Under the pieces are notes generated by a model. That model made no database searches. It worked only from the letters and a program-made list of their open reading frames with translations, and had not been told where the DNA came from. 39,515 nt of DNA from Nitrospirota bacterium (GTDB taxonomy: Bacteria > Nitrospirota > UBA9217), in the NCBI GenBank assembly GCA_021783455.1, contig JAJXTW010000003.1, positions 1 to 39,515 of the forward strand, read 5' to 3'. Position numbers and translations under genes: made by a program. Of this stretch, positions 7,981 through 15,212 are shown one piece after another; position 1 is the first letter of the stretch; each line of letters starts with the position of its first letter.

Positions 7981-8985
7981 TTATGCTAACACGTATTTAC
8001 CTGTCTTATGGCCTCCTCGCCGCACAATGAGATCGCGCTCTAGAAGAGGTTTGATAATATGGTGCGCCCCAGCCCGAGTTGTAACACGAAGTTCCTTCAT
8101 AATATCGTTGATGCCGAGCGGCGAGTTACGAAGGAGGGCCAGGAGCCTTTCCTGTTTCGGTGTCAATATCAGTTCTTCTCCCGGTTTCGCTCCCTGTATC
8201 GCCTGCACCCGCTTCCAAGCCTGGCCCAGGGCCTCAGCTGCGGCAGCTGCAACATATTCGATCCATCCGGAAAGGTTTCCGCCCGCCTCCTGGACTGAGC
8301 GGAGGATAGAAAAATATTTGTCCCGGTCTTCCCAGTAGACTTCGTCTATAGAGAAGATATGGTAGGTGTCGATTTTCCTCCGATAGAGCTCCCATGTGGC
8401 CAGAAGGCGACCCACCCGCCCGTTTCCGTCGCCAAAGGGGTGAATATGCTCGAACTGATAATGCAGAATAGCCGAGGAAATTACGGCAGGCAGGTCCTTG
8501 CCTTGAAAATTGACCCAATCGAGCAGCTCGGAGACCAGCCCGGGCACATCCTGATACCGCGGCGGCCTGTGTTGCCTGATCACGACCTGATAATCCCGGA
8601 ACTTGCCAATGGGCTCTCGCTCGAGTGCATCCCTGCCGACGATAGCGTGCACCCGAAGGACGTCCTTTACGGTGAGGGCTTTCTTGCTGGAATGGGCGGT
8701 AATATAGCGAAGCGCGGCAAGATAGTTCAACACCTCGTTCTTATACCGGCGCTGGGCCATCGGCAAATCGCCGCCTTTTGACAGGATCTCAACCTCCCTA
8801 AAGGTCAGGGGATTCCCCTCGATAGCGGTTGACGTATGCGCCAGCCGGGCAAAGGCATCGCGCTCCAGGCGCGGCCTCCACTGAACGGACACCGGGGACA
8901 TCTCGATCTTCGTCCTGAGCTCGGATATCTTTTCCAGAAGGCCGGCCGTACGGGAAGTTATCGTATATGCTGGTTTATATCCCAT
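7981..8985 (-). CDS. Fic-domain AMPylase with winged-helix C-terminus
   Basis: Fic family protein, 334 aa, that would transfer AMP (or another nucleotide-derived group) to a target hydroxyl. The catalytic motif is H182-PFGDGNGR-190, complete with the nucleotide-binding glycines and arginine. An N-terminal inhibitory motif of the (S/T)xxxE(G/N) type is present as S52-TAI-E56-G57, which fits a class II, self-inhibited Fic protein. The segment RYKNEVLNYLAAL and the flap region (VVIRQHRPPRYQDVPG) also fit. Residues about 270-334 look like a winged helix (SPLGINDIMKELRVTTRAGA), suggesting DNA binding or autoregulation. A 13-bp palindrome lies just upstream. It is isolated from core genes in the accessory stretch beside tRNA-Asn. 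The start at 8985 has only a weak AGGAT ribosome binding site. Confidence 0.9.
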   Translation of the reverse strand: MGYKPAYTITSRTAGLLEKISELRTKIEMSPVSVQWRPRLERDAFARLAHTSTAIEGNPLTFREVEILSKGGDLPMAQRRYKNEVLNYLAALRYITAHSSKKALTVKDVLRVHAIVGRDALEREPIGKFRDYQVVIRQHRPPRYQDVPGLVSELLDWVNFQGKDLPAVISSAILHYQFEHIHPFGDGNGRVGRLLATWELYRRKIDTYHIFSIDEVYWEDRDKYFSILRSVQEAGGNLSGWIEYVAAAAAEALGQAWKRVQAIQGAKPGEELILTPKQERLLALLRNSPLGINDIMKELRVTTRAGAHHIIKPLLERDLIVRRGGHKTGKYVLA

Positions 8986-9003
8986 AATATCCTAGTTTCT
9001 GTT

Positions 9004-9016
9004 CGTATAGTATACG
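9004..9016. promoter_or_regulatory. Palindromic candidate operator upstream of fic
   Basis: CGTATAGTATACG is a perfect inverted repeat around its central base, about 20 bp upstream of the Fic start. It may be an operator for the Fic protein's own winged helix, or a TATACT-like -10 box. The remainder of the AT-rich 8986-9262 gap shows nothing recognisable. Confidence 0.35.
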
Positions 9017-9262
9017 TTAAGCTATTAGTCAAGTCAAATTATATTTAAGGATCAGCAGAGATACAGCGGGACGGCCGGCGAACTTCGGAAAGGCACCTTC
9101 GCTGCAAACTTCAAGATATACTATTGGACATTCGAGAGATCCCAACTCTAAGAACTACAGGAAGCAGTTCTTGACCTATTTTTAATATGACTTTTTGTTT
9201 TAAATACTCAACGATAAAGCGAAGTCTGCATATTAAGGTTTGTTTTGCTGAGAGTCACAGAT

Positions 9263-9306
9263 CAAAAAAATAAAGCCTGATTCTAATCAATAGAATCAGG
9301 CCTTTT
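9263..9306 (-). terminator. Intrinsic terminator of tRNA-Asn
   Basis: An 11-bp perfect stem (9275-9285 with 9291-9301) is followed on the minus strand by TTTATTTTTTT, directly after the tRNA-Asn 3' end. Confidence 0.85.
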
Positions 9307-9311
9307 ATGTT

Positions 9312-9387
9312 TGGCTCCCGAAGCAGGACTCGAACCTGCGACATGGTGATTAACAGTCACCCGCTCTACCAACTGAGCTATTCGGGA
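9312..9387 (-). tRNA. tRNA-Asn(GTT)
   Basis: A 76-nt cloverleaf with acceptor TCCCGAA/TTCGGGA, D arm GCTCAGTTGGTAGAGC, anticodon loop CTGTTAA (GTT, Asn), T arm GCAGG-TTCGAGT-CCTGC and an encoded CCA. It is a stand-alone unit with its own promoter and terminator. It borders the accessory stretch on its 3' side. Confidence 0.97.
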
Positions 9388-9428
9388 ATGATCGGTATGG
9401 CTTGGGAATGCATTAAATCAGGCTGGTA

Positions 9429-9457
9429 TAAATACCATATATTGCGTGATATGTCAA
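9429..9457 (-). promoter_or_regulatory. Promoter of tRNA-Asn
   Basis: A consensus TTGACA (9457-9452) and TATTTA (9434-9429), 17 bp apart on the minus strand. They lie about 42 bp upstream of the mature tRNA 5' end. Confidence 0.7.
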
Positions 9458-9527
9458 CGGGTTATTTACAGGGACGAAGGCAACGGTGTTGCGGTTTTTA
9501 CGCCGACATGGGCGGCTCGCTCCAGCG

Positions 9528-10124
9528 CTACCCGCCCTCCTGTCCTTTTTTGAGCTCCATGATCACGAGCTTGGCAATGGCCTTCAAGGTATCAAACACG
9601 CCGGTGCCGTCGGTTGCAATAGCCTCGTAATCAGGGAGGCCGCGCGGATTAAGCGCTTTCTTCATTTCCTCGAGCGGCACGACATTCGGCAGATCGCGCT
9701 TGTTGTACTGGATGATGAAGGGGACCTTGTCCAGATTGTATCCCTGTTCGGCAAGATTGATGCGCAGGTTTTCCATACTCTCGATGTTGGCTTCCATGCG
9801 CTCGACCTGGGAATCGGCTACAAAGACGACGCCATCAACACCCTTCAGGATGAGCTTGCGGCTTGCGTCGTAGAATACCTGGCCGGGGACCGTGTAAAGA
9901 TGAAAGCGGGTTTTAAAGCCGCGAATCTCACCGAGGGCGAGAGGAAGGAAATCGAAGAACAAGGTCCGCTCCGTCTCCGTAGCCAGCGAGATCATCTTGC
10001 CCTTGCTGTCCGGATTCGTTTTTTTGTAAATCCACTGCAGGTTGGTCGTCTTGCCGCACAGCCCGGGCCCGTAAAAGACGATCTTGCAGTTTATCTCTCT
10101 CGACGAATAATTGATAAAGGACAT
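9528..10124 (-). CDS. mglA: MglA-type small Ras-like GTPase
   Basis: Bacterial Ras-like GTPase of the MglA family, 198 aa, which acts as a polarity or motility switch where studied. The G1 loop is GPGLCGKTT at 19-27, G3 is [10 protein letters not shown] with Gln, and G4 is NKRDLP. The start [20 protein letters not shown] is typical of the family. The partner roadblock protein, its likely GTPase-activating protein, is encoded 49 bp upstream on the same strand. In myxobacteria MglA sets cell polarity and drives gliding; in non-gliding bacteria the role is usually unknown, with links to type IV pili proposed. No pilus genes lie in this window. Family membership is certain; the cellular role is inferred. 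Confidence 0.92.
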   Translation of the reverse strand: MSFINYSSREINCKIVFYGPGLCGKTTNLQWIYKKTNPDSKGKMISLATETERTLFFDFLPLALGEIRGFKTRFHLYTVPGQVFYDASRKLILKGVDGVVFVADSQVERMEANIESMENLRINLAEQGYNLDKVPFIIQYNKRDLPNVVPLEEMKKALNPRGLPDYEAIATDGTGVFDTLKAIAKLVIMELKKGQEGG

Positions 10125-10173
10125 GAGACGGTAATTCCTCTCCTACCTGCTTTCAGGGATGATCGCGGCTGGG

Positions 10174-10668
10174 CTATCCGAAGAGTTTATCAATATCTTC
10201 GTCCGTTATTTCTGCGAAGGGAGAATCAGCGCTCTTGCCCGAACCCTTTTCTGTTTCCACCTTCTGGAGGAGCTGGCTGAAAATGCTCCCGAGGGCTTCC
10301 GCGCTCTTTTTTACCCGAAGCCGGACAAGGCCGAGCGATGACCGCTGATCGAAGATCACCACCAGGATCACACGTTGCCCGATGATGGAGATATGGATAT
10401 TATCCCGCGCGCCCTCGTGGAACAGGATCGAGAATTCCTTTTCACCCAGGAGTTTGGCCATGCCGCCCGTGGCTGCGATATTGCCGGCGGTGAGCGACGC
10501 AAGCGAGGTGGTGTCGAGGTTTTCCGTCTCGCCGGTGGCCGCTATGAGCTGGCCGTTCTTGTCCACCAGGAACACGACTTTTGCGTTCGCCTGCTGCAGA
10601 AGGCGCTGAAGTTCCGCGTCTATCAGCTTGAATTCTTCATCATACATTACCAAGTCGGAACCCAGCAT
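10174..10668 (-). CDS. mglB: MglB-like roadblock/LC7 protein
   Basis: Roadblock/LC7-domain protein of 164 aa, expected to dimerise and act as GTPase-activating protein for the adjacent MglA. The core from about 10 to 125 carries the typical pattern FLVDKNGQLIAATG, LASLTAGNIAAT and ISIIGQRVILVVIFD, followed by a helix. A longer acidic tail ending DEDIDKLFG follows; it may be a peptide that docks onto another partner. ATG 10668 has AAGGAG 8 nt upstream, and a good promoter precedes it. The order mglB-mglA with a 49-bp gap is the usual operon arrangement. Confidence 0.88.
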   Translation of the reverse strand: MLGSDLVMYDEEFKLIDAELQRLLQQANAKVVFLVDKNGQLIAATGETENLDTTSLASLTAGNIAATGGMAKLLGEKEFSILFHEGARDNIHISIIGQRVILVVIFDQRSSLGLVRLRVKKSAEALGSIFSQLLQKVETEKGSGKSADSPFAEITDEDIDKLFG

Positions 10669-10715
10669 ATATGCATCTCCTTCTTGAATTTGCGCGCCTT
10701 GAGCACTACGGGGCT

Positions 10716-10744
10716 ATTAAACCACACTGACTTGCAGATTTCAA
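10716..10744 (-). promoter_or_regulatory. Promoter of the mglB-mglA operon
   Basis: TTGAAA (10744-10739) and TTTAAT (10721-10716), 17 bp apart on the minus strand, lie about 48 bp upstream of the mglB ATG. Confidence 0.6.
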
Positions 10745-10769
10745 GGCTTTTTTTGAAACCATCCTGTAA

Positions 10770-10803
10770 GTAAAATAGCCGGGAAGACATCCCTCCCGGC
10801 TAT
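10770..10803 (-). terminator. Intrinsic terminator of the por operon
   Basis: A perfect 10-bp stem (10775-10784 with 10794-10803) with a 9-nt loop is followed on the minus strand by a short TTTTA run. It sits 28 bp after the porB stop. Confidence 0.75.
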
Positions 10804-10831
10804 GATCTTGGCCTAGTGCGGCAATAACAAT

Positions 10832-11788
10832 CTAACTCTTGGACATCTCCTGGAGTTTCTTGAGGCTCTCCCAGTCCTGGTCAACAAGCTCCTGGAACCG
10901 GGCGAGTAATGCCTCGTTGCCAGGCGCAAAGAGATGCTTGAACCGGCCCTGGGGCTTGAGCCATTCAGTAATCGGCTTTTTCCTGTCCTTGGGATCGTAG
11001 TTGATGGTCCACTTTCCATCCTGCACTTCATAAAGCGGCCAATAACAGGTTTCAACCGCAAGCCGCGAAAGCAGGATCGAGTCATTCGTCTGCGACCTCC
11101 AGCCCCGGTTGCAGGGAGAGACGACGCCCATATAAGCCGGACCGTTCGTGGCCAGGGCCTTTCGTACCTTGGTCATGAGGTCTTTCCAGTTGTGAGGCGA
11201 CGCCTGAGCAGCATAGGCCACGTTGTGCGCTGCCATAATGCGGGTAAGGTCCTTCCGGCGCTGCGTTTTTCCCTGGATCTTGGACCCCACCGGCTGGGTG
11301 GTCGTATCCGCGCCGAACGGCGTGGCGCTTGAGCGCTGGATGCCGGTGTTCATGTACGCACCGTTGTCGTAGCAAATATAGAGCAGCTGATGGCCTCGCT
11401 CCATGGCGCCCGAGAGCGCCTGGAAACCGATGTCGTAGGTGCCGCCGTCGCCCCCGAAAGCGATGAACTTCATCTCCTTCTTGAGCTTTCCCTGTTTTCG
11501 GAGCGAACGGTACATGGTCTCGATCCCGGAAGCCGTGGCAGCCGCGTTCTCAAAGGCGCTGTGCATCCACGGTACCTGCCACGCCGTATACGGGAACAGG
11601 CAGGTCGAAACTTCGAGACAGCCCGTTGCGTTCGCGATGACCACCGGTTCGTCAATGGCCATCAGGACCTGCCGAACGATAGTCGGGGCGCCGCAACCGG
11701 AACACATCCGGTGGCCGCCGGTAAGATGAACCGGCTTGTGCGTCAATGCTTTCAGGGTCAGGGGATTTTCCTGTGTCGGTGTACTCAT
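10832..11788 (-). CDS. porB: Pyruvate:ferredoxin oxidoreductase beta subunit
   Basis: Thiamine-diphosphate and iron-sulfur subunit of a 2-oxoacid:ferredoxin oxidoreductase, 318 aa. It converts pyruvate and CoA to acetyl-CoA, CO2 and reduced ferredoxin, or runs in reverse for CO2 fixation. CSGCG near the N-terminus, the Cys in NATGCLEVST and the Cys in VSPCNRGW fit the four ligands of the subunit's 4Fe-4S cluster. GDGGTYDIGFQAL with YDNGAYMNTG is the ThDP/Mg signature. It is the last gene of a four-subunit operon, 50 bp after porA, and is followed by a terminator. Pyruvate is the likeliest substrate from overall similarity to PorB, but other 2-oxoacids cannot be excluded. Confidence 0.92.
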   Translation of the reverse strand: MSTPTQENPLTLKALTHKPVHLTGGHRMCSGCGAPTIVRQVLMAIDEPVVIANATGCLEVSTCLFPYTAWQVPWMHSAFENAAATASGIETMYRSLRKQGKLKKEMKFIAFGGDGGTYDIGFQALSGAMERGHQLLYICYDNGAYMNTGIQRSSATPFGADTTTQPVGSKIQGKTQRRKDLTRIMAAHNVAYAAQASPHNWKDLMTKVRKALATNGPAYMGVVSPCNRGWRSQTNDSILLSRLAVETCYWPLYEVQDGKWTINYDPKDRKKPITEWLKPQGRFKHLFAPGNEALLARFQELVDQDWESLKKLQEMSKS

Positions 11789-11838
11789 TGTGTTCTCCTA
11801 TAGGCGATATTCTGAGGATATCGAATGGGAAGTTATTT

Positions 11839-13026
11839 TCAGTTCCGGACCGTAATATACTCTTTTATCATTTTCGCCTTGCCTGTCTTCGCGACCTCAA
11901 TCGTTTCATCGATCAGCTGGTCAACGTCAAGGGGCATCAGGTCCCTGCCGCCCAAACCGTAGACCTTGTTGAACAGCACGGGCCCGCGATGGGGCTGTAC
12001 AGCCGACGCGATCTCCATGAAGAGTGGACCGTAGCCGCCGTAGGAATCGGCGCGGTCCATGACGCAGACGGCCTTGGCGTTCTTGAGAGCAGCGCCGACT
12101 TCCTCGTACGGGAAGGGTCTGAACACGCGGGGCTTGAGCAAGCCGGCCTTCACGCCCTTTTCGCGATATCGGTCAACCTCGTCTTTGATCGTACCCGCCG
12201 CGGAGTTGAGCGCAACAAGAACCACCTCCGCATCTTCGAGCCGGTAGGATTCGAAGAGATCGTATGTGCGGCCGAAAAGCCTGGCGAACTCTGCGGAAAC
12301 ATCGGAAATGACCTTCTTTGCGTTCAGCATGGCTTCGTGCTGGGCCCGCTTGTGCTCCATGTAGTAGTCCGGCAGCACCAGCGCGCCGATGCTCTTGGGG
12401 TGATCGATGTCGAGGAGGGGATCGATGGCGATGTAGTCGCCCACAAATTTTTTCACTTCAGCATCAGGGATGAACGTCATGCTCTCGATCGAGTGGCTGA
12501 TAATGAAGCCGTCCATGTTGACCGCGATCGGCAGCCGAACGTCCTTGTGCTCGGCTATGCGGTATGCCATGATCGTATTGTCGTAAGCCTCCTGGGCGTT
12601 CTCGGAGAAGAGCTGGATCCAGCTGCAGTCGCGCATACCCATGCCGTCCGAATGGTCGCCGTGAATATTGAGCGGCGCTGACAGCGCCCGGTTCACCAGG
12701 GCCATCAGAATGGGCAAGCGATAGCCTGAAGCGATATGCAGCATTTCCCACATGAGGGCGAGGCCCTGTGCAGAGGTCGCTGTTGCCACGCGCCCGCCGG
12801 CTGCCGAGGCGCCGATGCAGGCGCTCATGGCGCTGTGTTCGCTCTCCACGAGGATCGTCTCGGTGTCCACCTTGCCGTCGGAGACGAACTTGGTAAAGGA
12901 TTCCATGATGCCGGTCGATGGCGTGATAGGATACGCGGGCATCACATCGGGGTTGAGTTGGCGAAGCGCTTCGGCAACCGCCTGGTTGCCGGTAACCGCC
13001 ACGATCTTGGTCGTCGTTGCTCCCAT
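11839..13026 (-). CDS. porA: Pyruvate:ferredoxin oxidoreductase alpha subunit
   Basis: Alpha subunit, 395 aa, forming the pyrimidine-binding and interface domains of the 2-oxoacid:ferredoxin oxidoreductase. It has the expected GNQAVAEALRQLNPDVMPAY start, the YPITPSTG loop, the catalytic-region ESEHSAMSACIGASAAGGRV and the domain II stretch EVVLVALNSAAGT. The start at 13026 is used because GAGGAGG lies just upstream and family proteins begin here; the frame is open for another 31 codons but these would run into porD. It follows porD with one base between the genes. Confidence 0.93.
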   Translation of the reverse strand: MGATTTKIVAVTGNQAVAEALRQLNPDVMPAYPITPSTGIMESFTKFVSDGKVDTETILVESEHSAMSACIGASAAGGRVATATSAQGLALMWEMLHIASGYRLPILMALVNRALSAPLNIHGDHSDGMGMRDCSWIQLFSENAQEAYDNTIMAYRIAEHKDVRLPIAVNMDGFIISHSIESMTFIPDAEVKKFVGDYIAIDPLLDIDHPKSIGALVLPDYYMEHKRAQHEAMLNAKKVISDVSAEFARLFGRTYDLFESYRLEDAEVVLVALNSAAGTIKDEVDRYREKGVKAGLLKPRVFRPFPYEEVGAALKNAKAVCVMDRADSYGGYGPLFMEIASAVQPHRGPVLFNKVYGLGGRDLMPLDVDQLIDETIEVAKTGKAKMIKEYITVRN

Positions 13027-13027
13027 G

Positions 13028-13321
13028 TTATTTGCCCTCCTCTTCCATAACAATAGCTTTATTGCCTTTTTTCCCCGGGCATTCCATGGCGCAGACGCCG
13101 CAGCCCTTGCAGTGATCATAATCGAATCCCGTCATCTTTTCATCCTTGACGCTGACCGCGGAGTCGGGGCAGTAGATCCAGCAAAAGAGACATTGAATGC
13201 AGTTCTCTTCGATCCAGCGCGGCTTGAGCGAACGCCACGAGCCGGTCTTATATTCGTTTGCGTTGCCGGCCTTCAATATGGATCCGGCATGGGGCAGTTC
13301 ATTCCAGTTCATCTGTTTCAT
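13028..13321 (-). CDS. porD: Pyruvate:ferredoxin oxidoreductase delta subunit
   Basis: A 97-aa ferredoxin-like subunit with two 4Fe-4S binding motifs, CIQCLFCWIYCP and CKGCGVCAMECP, which relays electrons from the beta-subunit cluster to free ferredoxin. The N-terminal WNELPHAGSILKAGNA stretch is typical of PorD. Its start overlaps the porG stop by 4 bp (ATGA) and its stop lies one base from the porA start, so translation is probably coupled along porG-D-A-B. Confidence 0.93.
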   Translation of the reverse strand: MKQMNWNELPHAGSILKAGNANEYKTGSWRSLKPRWIEENCIQCLFCWIYCPDSAVSVKDEKMTGFDYDHCKGCGVCAMECPGKKGNKAIVMEEEGK

Positions 13322-13893
13322 CCTTCTTTTACCTCCTCGTACCCGCGCTTCACGGCGGCGAGATTCCCATCGATGATCTTCTGCGCAAATTTCTTCCCGA
13401 AGCTGCCTTTCACGTCATCGAGCAGCACATCCATGCCCACGATGCCCGTTGCCCTGTTAACTGCGCCGAGCATGCATGAGTTCGGCATGTTTCTTCCGAT
13501 GGTCTCGACGGCGATCTTCGATGCGTCAACGGTAAAGACTTTTTGGGTCGGCTTGACCTTCAACTTCAGCCGCACATCCTTGGGATCCTTGCCCGTGTTG
13601 ATGATGAATACGGCATCGTCCTTCGCACCCTCGGCCACGTTGATAGCATCGAGGAGTGTTGCATCCACGACCGCCACCACACCGGGGTTCAATACCGGGC
13701 AGTGCATCCTGAGAATCTTCTCGCTGACCCGGTTATACGCGCGGAGCGGCGCACCTGCGCGTTCAGGGCCGTATTCCGGGAACGCCTGCACGTTGCGGCC
13801 TCCGGAGAGACATGCATCTGCAAGCACTTTGGCCGCAGTAACCGTACCCTGGCCGCCTCTTCCGTGCCATCTGATCTCAATCATTTCTGCCAT
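13318..13893 (-). CDS. porG: Pyruvate:ferredoxin oxidoreductase gamma subunit
   Basis: Gamma subunit, 191 aa, the CoA-interacting domain of the oxidoreductase. It has the family's EIRWHGRGGQGTVTAAKVLA start, the EYGPERAGAPL loop and GAVNRATGIV. The ATG at 13893 is chosen because GGAGG lies 5 nt upstream. An upstream in-frame start at 13977 would translate the AT-rich intergenic repeat and is rejected. It is the first gene of porGDAB. The 96-bp gap to recR is largely filled by an inverted repeat. Confidence 0.92.
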   Translation of the reverse strand: MAEMIEIRWHGRGGQGTVTAAKVLADACLSGGRNVQAFPEYGPERAGAPLRAYNRVSEKILRMHCPVLNPGVVAVVDATLLDAINVAEGAKDDAVFIINTGKDPKDVRLKLKVKPTQKVFTVDASKIAVETIGRNMPNSCMLGAVNRATGIVGMDVLLDDVKGSFGKKFAQKIIDGNLAAVKRGYEEVKEG

Positions 13894-13905
13894 AAGAACC
13901 TCCAA

Positions 13906-13986
13906 ATCATTGCGGATTGTGGATTGCGGATTGCAGATTGCAGATTGTACAACAAATCCGAAATCGAAAATCCGCAATCCGAGATT
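13906..13986. repeat. GATTGCGGATT-type intergenic repeat
   Basis: Tandem ATTGCGGATTGTGGATTG units face the complementary AATCCGCAATCC at 13970-13981 across a short spacer, so the transcript can fold into a hairpin. Related motifs occur at 14697-14720 and 18943-18988, always between genes. It may serve as a transcript end or processing site between recR and porG. Confidence 0.6.
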
Positions 13987-13989
13987 ATC

Positions 13990-14661
13990 TTACATTTCCC
14001 TTCGTCCTTCAAGCGCCCGCTGAACGGTGTTCTCGTCGGCGTACTCGATGTCCCCGCCCACCGGGAGGCCATAGGCGATGCGGCTGACGCTGATGCCCAG
14101 CGGTTTGATCAATTTCGAAAGGTACAGGGCCGTAGTCTCGCCCTTTACCGTGGGGTTCGTGGCAATGATGACTTCTTTGATGTCGCCGGACCTGAGCCGC
14201 TCCAGGAGGCCGTCAATTTTGAGGTCCTCGGGACCGATGCCGTCGAGCGGCGAGATCGCGCCGAGCAAAGCGTGGTAGCGTCCCCGGAAGGTGGCGCTCT
14301 TTTCCAGGATGAGAATGTTGCTCGGCTCTTCCACAACGCAAATCCGGGTATTGTCCCGTCTCACGTCAAGGCAAATGCAGCAAATCTCCTCTTCGGTGAT
14401 ATTGTTGCAAACCGTGCAATACCGGCTGTTGTTCTTGAGGTCCAGGATGGCCTGGGCGATGCCCGCTGCTTCTTCGCGCGGCATGCCCAGAACGGCAAAA
14501 GCGAGCCGCTCGGCGCTTTTTCTTCCGATGCCAGGAAGCTTCATGAAGGCCCCGACCATCCGGCCCAAAGCCTTACCGGAGACCTCGGCAACCTGCGCCC
14601 CGGCTTTTCCTTGTCTTCTTCCCAGCGAGGCGGCCCGAGACGTTTGCTCCTGCTCATTCAC
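13990..14661 (-). CDS. recR: Recombination mediator RecR
   Basis: RecR, part of the RecFOR/RecOR pathway that loads RecA onto SSB-coated single-stranded DNA. It has the helix-hairpin-helix KLPGIGRKSAERLA, a C4 zinc module (YCTVCNN with ICCIC) and a Toprim domain (ICVVEEPSNILILE onward), ending PVGGDIEYADENTVQRALEG. The 223-aa frame starts with a GTG at 14661 and is about 20-25 residues longer at the N-terminus than typical RecR, so the true start may be an internal GTG or ATG closer to KLPGIG. It is the last gene of dnaX-ybaB-recR, the classical arrangement. No recF is present near dnaN in this window. Confidence 0.93.
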   Translation of the reverse strand: MNEQEQTSRAASLGRRQGKAGAQVAEVSGKALGRMVGAFMKLPGIGRKSAERLAFAVLGMPREEAAGIAQAILDLKNNSRYCTVCNNITEEEICCICLDVRRDNTRICVVEEPSNILILEKSATFRGRYHALLGAISPLDGIGPEDLKIDGLLERLRSGDIKEVIIATNPTVKGETTALYLSKLIKPLGISVSRIAYGLPVGGDIEYADENTVQRALEGRREM

Positions 14662-14743
14662 TGCGCTGTCCTGTCTTGTTCACCTTGAATCGTATCAAGT
14701 TCGGATTTCGGATTGAAAAAAATCAGAAATCGATAATGCATAA

Positions 14744-15064
14744 TTAGAACAACCCGGGCGGCAGCCCCATTCCCGCGGTAAGTTTGCCCATTTCTTCCTT
14801 CATCAGGTCCTGCGATTTTCTGAGGGCCTCATTCACTGCGGCAGTAACCAGGTCCTGCAGCATATCGATGTCCTTAGGGTCGACCACCGAAGGGTCTATC
14901 TTGATCGAAAGCACTTCCTGCCGGCCATTGCAGACCACGGTCACCATGCCGCCGCCGGAGGACGCCTCAACGGTTTTGCCCGCCGCCTCTTCCTGGAGCT
15001 TTTTCACCCGCTCCTGCATTTGCTGGGCCTGTTTCATGATATTACTGAGCATGTTTTTTGACAT
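14744..15064 (-). CDS. ybaB: YbaB/EbfC nucleoid-associated protein
   Basis: DNA-binding nucleoid-associated protein of the YbaB/EbfC family, 106 aa. It has the coiled-coil NIMKQAQQMQERVKKLQEEA, the central GGGMVTVVCNGRQEVLSIKI and the DLVTAAVNEALRKSQDL helix. The start at 15064 (MSKNML) is chosen over 15139, whose extra 25 residues are hydrophobic and unlike the family; AAGG lies just upstream of it. It sits between dnaX and recR as in most bacteria. The 82 bp to recR contain a short CGGATTTCGGATT repeat. Confidence 0.92.
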   Translation of the reverse strand: MSKNMLSNIMKQAQQMQERVKKLQEEAAGKTVEASSGGGMVTVVCNGRQEVLSIKIDPSVVDPKDIDMLQDLVTAAVNEALRKSQDLMKEEMGKLTAGMGLPPGLF

Positions 15065-15212
15065 TGGCAACCTTATACAGAACGAAATAAAATTAAGAAA
15101 AAGGAATGATATAATAAAAGAATTTTTGCGGTTTTGCAAGCTAAATTGCGGGGTTTATGAATCTATAAAAAAAACAAATGATTTGTTGTTGGAATAGCGT
15201 GGGGCTCGTTTT

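Noticed and set aside
9486-10280. A 264-codon plus-strand frame opposite mglA
   Set aside because: mglA on the minus strand has all GTPase motifs, whereas this frame has none.
12752-14023. A 423-codon plus-strand frame opposite the por genes
   Set aside because: It runs across four conserved minus-strand genes and the intergenic repeat, so it is a chance frame.
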